Below, one piece after another: positions 5,455-9,847 of a stretch of 9,847 bases of DNA. Location of the stretch: contig JAUVBI010000109.1 in NCBI GenBank assembly GCA_030591305.1, positions 1-9,847 on the forward strand. Reading direction: 5' to 3'. Under the pieces are notes generated by a model, which was not told the origin of the DNA, did not search any database, and was given only the letters and a program-made list of their open reading frames with translations. Origin of the DNA: Pseudomonadota bacterium (GTDB lineage: Bacteria > Pseudomonadota > Gammaproteobacteria > Pseudomonadales > Halieaceae). The first letter of the stretch is position 1, and every line of letters begins with the position of its first letter. The position numbers and the translations under genes are program-made.

Positions 5455-6024
5455 GTGGCATACCGCCCTTTTAATTGTGCATTGACGGCAAAAATAAGGA
5501 GTGAGCCCATTTTTGATAAACATTGGCATCTAGCCCAGAGCGAGCAGGAACTGAATCTTGCCGAACTGGAGTTTTCAATCCTTCGCATCAGCGCCGCCTT
5601 CGACCGCTGGCAGAAAGACTGCCTTGCCTGTTGTGTTGATAGTGGTCTTTCTGGAGTCGACAACGCGGTACTGCACTTAATCCGCATGCACGACAGGCCG
5701 AAAAGTATCTCGGAAGTTGCCCGACTCATGAACCGGGATGATATTTCCAACCTGCAATACTCTTTACGCAAACTAACCAAGGCTGGGCTGATCACGAGAG
5801 CCGGTACCAGCGATAGCAAGCGCACAGCAGCCTATGAGGTCACTGATGAAGGTGCACGGGCTAGCGACTTGTTTGCCCAGTTTCGGCGCGAGCTATTGAT
5901 ATCTCTGACGGAGTCCATCAAGGATCTGGATGTAGATATTTTGACCGCCAGCAAGGTCCTGAATATCACCTCCGGCCTCTATGACCACGCCTCTACTGTC
6001 GCAGCATCTCACCGGCACAAGTGA
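5455..6024 (+). CDS. Winged-helix regulator, MarR-like (COG5631 type)
   Basis: Predicted DNA-binding regulator. With GTG 5455 it has 189 residues. The core begins at LNLAELEFSILRISAAFDRW (34-53). A winged helix follows at about 65-125 (SGVDNAVLHLIRMHDRPKSISEVARLMNRDD, then the recognition helix ISNLQYSLRKLTKAGLI and the wing SKRTAAYEVTDEG). This layout recalls the COG5631 group of MarR-like proteins rather than classic MarR. The start is doubtful: GTG 5455 has only GGA ahead, and the first 18 residues look unlike the rest. A strong AAGGAG (5496-5501) stands 7 bases before an in-frame ATT at 5509, which would give 171 residues and a natural N-terminus. The stop overlaps the nnrS start by 4 bases (GTGA), so it probably controls or is co-expressed with nnrS. 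Ligand unknown. Confidence 0.75.
   Translation: MAYRPFNCALTAKIRSEPIFDKHWHLAQSEQELNLAELEFSILRISAAFDRWQKDCLACCVDSGLSGVDNAVLHLIRMHDRPKSISEVARLMNRDDISNLQYSLRKLTKAGLITRAGTSDSKRTAAYEVTDEGARASDLFAQFRRELLISLTESIKDLDVDILTASKVLNITSGLYDHASTVAASHRHK
5496..5511 (+). promoter_or_regulatory. Strong ribosome site before an in-frame ATT codon
   Basis: AAGGAG at 5496-5501 is followed after 7 bases by ATT (5509-5511), in frame with the COG5631-type regulator. No ATG, GTG or TTG stands at a suitable distance. AUU is a rare but real bacterial start codon, known from infC, where it serves autoregulation. This could be the true start of the regulator; otherwise the Shine-Dalgarno-like sequence is chance. Confidence 0.4.
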
Positions 6025-7187
6025 GCAGTTCTGTATGGCTCAGCCCCTTCCGGCCTTTTTTTTTGCTGGGTTCAATATATGGGCCATTACTCATATTGAG
6101 CTGGGTGCCTCACTACACCGGTGTACTGCCATGGATGGACACTCAATCGTATCAACTCCCCTCCCTGTGGCATCAGCATGAGATTGTATTTGGCTTCTCC
6201 ACCGCTATTATCTTCGGATTCATACTAACAGCCCTTCCGAGTTGGGCAGGAAGTAATGAAATACAGAAGCCCGCTCTGGTGGTGCTGGTCTCATGCTGGC
6301 TGCTAGGCAGGTTAGGCGTTGCAATGTCGGGCATGCTGCCACTGGTATTGGTTGCCATTATGGACCTCAGCTTTCTCTTTGTATTTATATGGGTGGTACT
6401 GCCAGGCCTGCGCAGTATCCACCATCGCATTTCCCTTGGGCTGCTTGTTATTGCCGGCGGCTTCTTTGTCGGGAACCTGTGCTACTACCTGGGAGAATTG
6501 CTGCAGGAACCCCTGCTATTGCAACAGGGGCTGCGCATCGGGCTGTATGCCATTATTTTCCACTGCTCAGTAACGCTTGGCATATTGGGTCCTATTTTTA
6601 CTGAGAATGAGCTTGAGGAGCAGGGCAAGCCGACAGAAATAGGGCACATACACAGTCTCGAATGGCTGTCGGCATTATCCATCATCAGCCTGGTCGCGGC
6701 AGATATCAGCCATGCCACGCCCCTCATAGGTGGCTCTCTCGCTTTAAGCAGTTTTTTTCTACACACAGTGCGCCTGTATCGCTGGCACAGTCTTAGTATT
6801 CTTTCATCACCTATCGTCTGGGTATTACACCTGGGTTACGCCTGGCTCTGCATATCTTTAGGCTTATTAGCACTGGAGAATTTTGGCCTGGGCGTGGGCA
6901 CAGAGAGCTGGGTACACGCATTTACGGTGGGTGGTTTTGGCTTGATGTCTTTGGGCCTGATGACCCGTGTTACCTTGCGCCACACGGGGAGAAAACTTCA
7001 ACTTCCAGTCCCTATGGTGGCGGCCTTTATTATCCTGGCTGTAGCAGCACTGTTGCGCATAGCCATCCCTATTGCCTCTCTGGGACAGGAACTGCTATTG
7101 CTCTCAGCATTGCTGTGGGTAATGCCTTATTTAATCTATTTTGTACTTTATGCTGGCGTGTTACTTGCCCCCAGCATACCTGAGTAA
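6021..7187 (+). CDS. nnrS: NnrS-family haem/copper membrane protein
   Basis: Integral membrane protein of 388 aa with about twelve hydrophobic segments, matching NnrS in length. NnrS proteins bind haem and copper and are linked to nitrogen-oxide metabolism and resistance to nitric-oxide stress; their exact reaction is not settled. Visible marks: SPFRPFFLLGS (8-18), WHQHEIVFGF (50-59) with the paired histidines H51 and H53, GFILTALPSWAG, and MTRVTLRHTGR in the C-terminal third, all typical. The GTG at 6021 overlaps the stop of the regulator (GTGA), has no good ribosome site of its own, and gives the family N-terminus, so translational coupling is likely. Codons 12-15 contain a run of nine T (6056-6064). 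An unrelated start at 6033 or later would lose the first conserved motif. Confidence 0.9.
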   Translation: MSSSVWLSPFRPFFLLGSIYGPLLILSWVPHYTGVLPWMDTQSYQLPSLWHQHEIVFGFSTAIIFGFILTALPSWAGSNEIQKPALVVLVSCWLLGRLGVAMSGMLPLVLVAIMDLSFLFVFIWVVLPGLRSIHHRISLGLLVIAGGFFVGNLCYYLGELLQEPLLLQQGLRIGLYAIIFHCSVTLGILGPIFTENELEEQGKPTEIGHIHSLEWLSALSIISLVAADISHATPLIGGSLALSSFFLHTVRLYRWHSLSILSSPIVWVLHLGYAWLCISLGLLALENFGLGVGTESWVHAFTVGGFGLMSLGLMTRVTLRHTGRKLQLPVPMVAAFIILAVAALLRIAIPIASLGQELLLLSALLWVMPYLIYFVLYAGVLLAPSIPE

Positions 7188-7272
7188 AGCCTGCCCGCTT
7201 TATAGCACTGCAATGTTACTGTAAAATAAGCTGCAAGAACCAACCTGAAATTTTAATATTGGCTAAACTATT

Positions 7273-8838
7273 ATGATCAACCGTTACTATCTGAGCGGGG
7301 CTATTATCGCCCTACTCGCCATTAATTCAATATCCACAAGCGCCAGCGAAGTTCTTTATAAAAAGAACTGTGCAAGCTGTCATGCCGAATCCCGGATAGG
7401 CGCTATGGGCCCCGCCCTACTGCCAGATAGCCTGGCACGTCTGGATAAAAAGCTGGCCGGCGATGTCATTCTTAATGGTCGGGTTGCAACACGTATGCCC
7501 GCCTTTAAAGAGGCTCTTAACGCGCAAGAGATCGCCAGCATTATCGAGTTTATCTATCAGGCACCAGAGGTAATGCCCAGCCTGACTGACGCTGACATCA
7601 TGGCATCGCGCAAAGATTTGGGTGACAGAAGCCTCGACAGCAACTCTCCAAAATTTGATGCCGACCCCTGGAACCTTTTTCTTGTGGTGGAAACCGGTGA
7701 CCACCATGTAACCTTGCTCGACGGTGATAAATTTGAACCTATTACCCGGTTTAAATCTCATTTTGCCCTGCATGGGGGGCCAAAGTTTACCCAGGATGGT
7801 CGCTTTGTATACTTTGCATCCCGCGATGGCTGGGTCAGCAAATACGATATCTATAATATGCAATACGTTGCTGAAATTCGCACGGGAATCAACACACGCA
7901 ATGTGGCCGTTTCAGACAATGGTGAATATGTTGCCGTAGCGAATTACTGGCCCCGGACACTGGTCATTCTCGATGGCAAAGACTTATCCCTGATTAAAAC
8001 TATTCCAGTGGCTTCACTCGAGGGAAAAAGCTCCAGGCTCAGTGCTGTCTACCACGCGCGTCAGCGAAAGAGCTTCGTCGTCGCTCTGAAAGATGTGCCT
8101 GAACTGTGGGAGGTGCCCTATGGGGCCGCTATCAAAAACGCATTAAACCAATCTAGTCAGCAGGACTCAAAGAACAGCACTAAAGACTTTTTTACTCCTA
8201 TTCATATCAATACTGGCGTTGTTCTTGACGACTTTTTCTTTTCGACCGACTATACAAAAGTAATCGGCGCCACCCGCCCTCTGGGCTCAGGTACCAAAGG
8301 GGACATTAAAAACGGGCTTGTTATAGATTTAGACCTCAAACGAAAAATAGCAGAGCTCGACCTTCCAGGAATGCCTCATTTGGGTTCCGGTATCATTTGG
8401 AATCATAAGGGTAGACAGGTTCTGGCGACACCAAACTTTCGCAGTGCAGAAATTTCAGTTATCGATATGCAAAGCTGGGAAACCATCAAGCGTATCAAAA
8501 CTGAAGGGCCGGGGTTCTTTATGCGCTCCCATGAAAATACAAACTATGCATGGAGCGATGTATTTTTTGGCCCCAATAAAGATAAAGTCCATATTATCGA
8601 TAAGCAAACTTTAGACATTGTTAAAACACTGCAACCAGAACCGGGCAAAACAGCAGCACACCTGGAATTCACCAAAGACGGTCGCTATACGCTGATGAGT
8701 ATTATGGAAGACGATGGGGCTATTATTGTCTACGATGCCGAGACCTTCGAAGAAGTAAAGCGAATACCCATGAAGCGCCCGGTAGGGAAGTATAATATCT
8801 ACAACAAGACCCATTTGTCGGCGGGAACCAGCCATTAA
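7273..8838 (+). CDS. nirN: NirN-like cytochrome c / haem d1 protein
   Basis: Periplasmic protein of 521 aa. A signal peptide (residues 1-25, hydrophobic core SGAIIALLAINSI, likely cut after SAS) precedes a small cytochrome c domain (26-100) with CASCH (32-36) and M74 in TRMPAF as probable sixth ligand. A haem d1 beta-propeller follows (about 130-521), with FALHGGPKF containing H166 (probable d1 ligand), INTRNVAVSDNGEYVAVANY, and a C-terminus VGKYNIYNK...GTSH. These features favour NirN (which finishes haem d1 by dehydrogenation and hands it to NirS) over NirS, and the c domain excludes NirF. It is somewhat longer than Pseudomonas NirN (about 490), partly from a polar insert rich in Q, S, N and K around residues 293-307. 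No clear ribosome site precedes ATG 7273. It lies 85 bases after nnrS and may share its transcript. No other d1 genes are present, so its role may differ from classical NirN. Confidence 0.82.
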   Translation: MINRYYLSGAIIALLAINSISTSASEVLYKKNCASCHAESRIGAMGPALLPDSLARLDKKLAGDVILNGRVATRMPAFKEALNAQEIASIIEFIYQAPEVMPSLTDADIMASRKDLGDRSLDSNSPKFDADPWNLFLVVETGDHHVTLLDGDKFEPITRFKSHFALHGGPKFTQDGRFVYFASRDGWVSKYDIYNMQYVAEIRTGINTRNVAVSDNGEYVAVANYWPRTLVILDGKDLSLIKTIPVASLEGKSSRLSAVYHARQRKSFVVALKDVPELWEVPYGAAIKNALNQSSQQDSKNSTKDFFTPIHINTGVVLDDFFFSTDYTKVIGATRPLGSGTKGDIKNGLVIDLDLKRKIAELDLPGMPHLGSGIIWNHKGRQVLATPNFRSAEISVIDMQSWETIKRIKTEGPGFFMRSHENTNYAWSDVFFGPNKDKVHIIDKQTLDIVKTLQPEPGKTAAHLEFTKDGRYTLMSIMEDDGAIIVYDAETFEEVKRIPMKRPVGKYNIYNKTHLSAGTSH

Positions 8839-8840
8839 TA

Positions 8841-8873
8841 CTGTTAAGGCGCGTCAGACAAAGCCTTAAGCAG
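8841..8873. repeat. Inverted repeat bridging the convergent nirN-like and sufU stops
   Basis: TTAAGGC (8844-8850) and GCCTTAA (8863-8869) are perfect 7-bp arms with a 12-base loop; CTG/CAG extends the stem by three pairs past one bulged G. It starts 5 bases after the nirN-like stop and includes the sufU stop codon. There is no T-run on either side, so it is at best a weak terminator or an RNA 3'-end stabiliser for the two convergent transcripts. Confidence 0.4.
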
Positions 8874-9272
8874 GGCCGTAAATGGTAGTGTAACGCAGCC
8901 GTGACGGCTCTTATGTCGAGACACTGGCTCAAACAGAGCCAGTGATTCCCAGTCGACGGGGGGCCAGCAATCACTATCATTACCCTTCAGCATCGCTGTC
9001 AACTCAATGCTGACGACCTCAATGTCATCTCGCGACAGGCCAATAGCAGACTTCGCTACCACGTTGGCTGAGGCCTGGCACAGCATACAGGCCCGAATAT
9101 CCTGTGCCAATGCCGTTACACGCCCCGCCTCTATATTCAACTGCAGATTTATTCGGTCACCACAGAACGGGTTGTCCACAGAGATCTGTAGATCGGGCCC
9201 AGGAAGTGATTGAGGTACTATTTGTGATGCAGCCAGTGCCTTGATTTTGCTGTCATAAAGCCCACGACTCAC
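8844..9272 (-). CDS. sufU: SufU-type (NifU-like) Fe-S assembly protein
   Basis: Cytoplasmic protein of 142 aa that accepts sulfur from the cysteine desulfurase SufS for iron-sulfur cluster assembly. Marks: DNPFCGDRINLQL with C37 and D39, RACMLCQASANVV with C62 (and an additional C65), and HGCVTLPF with C126. The Cys-x-Asp, Cys, Cys set corresponds to the zinc site of Bacillus SufU (Cys41/Asp43, Cys66, Cys128). IscU instead has a histidine directly before its last cysteine and lacks the SufU insert between the second and third ligands. Here the second and third ligands are 64 residues apart, in line with SufU. The GTG start at 9272 overlaps the sufS stop (GTGA), so the two are translationally coupled. 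SufU is best known from Gram-positives but also occurs in some proteobacterial suf operons. Confidence 0.87.
   Translation of the reverse strand: MSRGLYDSKIKALAASQIVPQSLPGPDLQISVDNPFCGDRINLQLNIEAGRVTALAQDIRACMLCQASANVVAKSAIGLSRDDIEVVSIELTAMLKGNDSDCWPPVDWESLALFEPVSRHKSRHGCVTLPFTALLKALSDAP
8922..8944. repeat. Perfect 9-bp hairpin inside sufU
   Basis: CACTGGCTC (8922-8930) and GAGCCAGTG (8936-8944) flank a 5-base loop. In the minus-strand mRNA it falls in the codons for SLALFEPVS, in the segment between the second and third metal ligands. A single repeat of this size is not far from chance over 10 kb; no function is claimed. Confidence 0.5.
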
Positions 9273-9847
9273 CGCAGTACCTCCAGCACCCTGTTTAACG
9301 CCACTAACAGCGCGTCAATATCACTTTCGTTGTTGAACACGGCAATGCTGGCACGGCTGGTCGCCACCAAACCTAAAGCATCCATTAAAGGCTGCGCACA
9401 GTGATGGCCGCCTCGCAGCGCCACACCGTAGTCATCGAGTATCTGGCACACATCATGAGAGTGGCAAGACTCTATGTCAAAAGAGAAGATAGGCGCACGG
9501 TGTGTGGCGGCCTGCTCCCCGAGTAATCTCAGGCCCTGGATATCGAGTAGGCCCGCTAGCAGACGGCCTGAAAGCTTCTGTTCATAGTCGCGTATCTCCT
9601 GCCAGGGCAATGCCATCAACCAATCCAGTGCAGCGCCAAGGCCGATGGCCTGCGCAATGGGTGGAGTGCCCGCCTCGAAGCGGCGATTACCCGACAGGTA
9701 GCGGGTGGTCTGTGCAGTGACGCGCTCTATCATGCCCCCGCCCGTTAAAAAGGGTGGCAGTGTATCCAGCAACTCTCGCCGCCCCCACAGCACCCCAACG
9801 CCGGTGGGGCCATAACTCTTATGCCCTGAAAATGCATAGAAATCAAC
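9269..9847 (-). CDS. sufS: SufS-type cysteine desulfurase, partial (N-terminus beyond right edge)
   Basis: PLP enzyme that removes sulfur from L-cysteine, giving alanine and an enzyme-bound persulfide for Fe-S assembly. Only the last 193 residues (about half of a usual 405-420) are in the window. The reading frame is open to the right edge. Marks: FYAFSGHKSYGPTGVGVLWG with the Schiff-base lysine (codon 9820-9818), GGGMIERV, RFEAGTPPIAQAIGLGAALDWL, and RGGHHCAQPLM with the catalytic cysteine (codon 9400-9398). The RGGHHCAQP context and following residues fit the group II desulfurases (SufS/CsdA) rather than IscS. The partner sufU follows with a 4-base overlap, so SufS rather than CsdA is the better name. 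Other suf genes are expected to the right. Confidence 0.92.
   Translation of the reverse strand, partial: VDFYAFSGHKSYGPTGVGVLWGRRELLDTLPPFLTGGGMIERVTAQTTRYLSGNRRFEAGTPPIAQAIGLGAALDWLMALPWQEIRDYEQKLSGRLLAGLLDIQGLRLLGEQAATHRAPIFSFDIESCHSHDVCQILDDYGVALRGGHHCAQPLMDALGLVATSRASIAVFNNESDIDALLVALNRVLEVLR

Noticed and set aside
5448..5825. Minus-strand open frame across the COG5631-type regulator
   Set aside because: Antisense shadow; serine/arginine-rich product without family resemblance.
6040..6064. T-run after GGCC as a terminator between the regulator and nnrS
   Set aside because: It lies inside the conserved N-terminus of NnrS and has no convincing stem ahead of it.
7216..7224. Small palindrome TTAC-T-GTAA between nnrS and the NirN-like gene as an operator
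   Set aside because: Arms of four bases are expected by chance, and it does not match the other repeats of the window.
7417..7863. 148-residue minus-strand open frame inside the NirN-like gene
   Set aside because: Antisense of conserved haem-binding segments; no ribosome site and no recognisable product.

Overview
The window reads as chromosomal DNA of a gram-negative bacterium, most likely a gammaproteobacterium (inference). The grounds are the kynureninase, tryptophanase, NnrS and NirN-like families, compact gene packing with GTGA overlaps, and base composition that looks near 50% GC by eye. I see no phage, transposon, CRISPR, tRNA or rRNA signal. Almost the whole window is coding; the longest non-coding gap is about 220 bases.

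Left part (1-4859), amino-acid and tryptophan catabolism. A kynureninase gene (kynU, minus strand, cut by the left edge) diverges from a plus-strand pair: a FAD-dependent D-amino-acid dehydrogenase of the D-arginine dehydrogenase type, then a YkvI-type membrane transporter whose start lies 4 bases after the dehydrogenase stop. After a strong hairpin terminator comes tnaA (tryptophanase) with its own promoter region, which carries a perfect 21-bp palindrome that looks like a MarR-type operator. The dehydrogenase keeps the residues expected to hold FAD and the substrate carboxylate, but the two positions known to read the arginine side chain are hydrophobic. Together the genes suggest a locus that imports and breaks down tryptophan or related D- and L-aromatic amino acids, to anthranilate by the kynurenine route or to indole by tryptophanase.

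Middle (4862-7187). A MarR-family regulator faces tnaA tail to tail with a 2-base gap and is divergent from a second winged-helix protein of the COG5631 type. That second regulator overlaps by 4 bases an NnrS-family haem/copper membrane protein associated with denitrification and nitric-oxide stress. The start of the second regulator is uncertain: a strong Shine-Dalgarno sequence points to an in-frame ATT codon.

Right part (7273-9847). A periplasmic protein with one c-type haem domain and a haem d1 propeller domain (NirN-like) follows. None of the haem d1 synthesis genes and no nirS are in the window. It converges on a minus-strand pair, sufS (cysteine desulfurase, cut by the right edge) and sufU (zinc-dependent sulfur-transfer partner of SufS), overlapping by 4 bases; this is probably the tail of a suf iron-sulfur assembly operon.

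The points most worth a second look are the altered specificity pocket of the dehydrogenase in its tryptophan-related setting, the operator-like palindrome at tnaA with no tnaC-type leader, and the regulator-nnrS-NirN group standing apart from any visible denitrification cluster.
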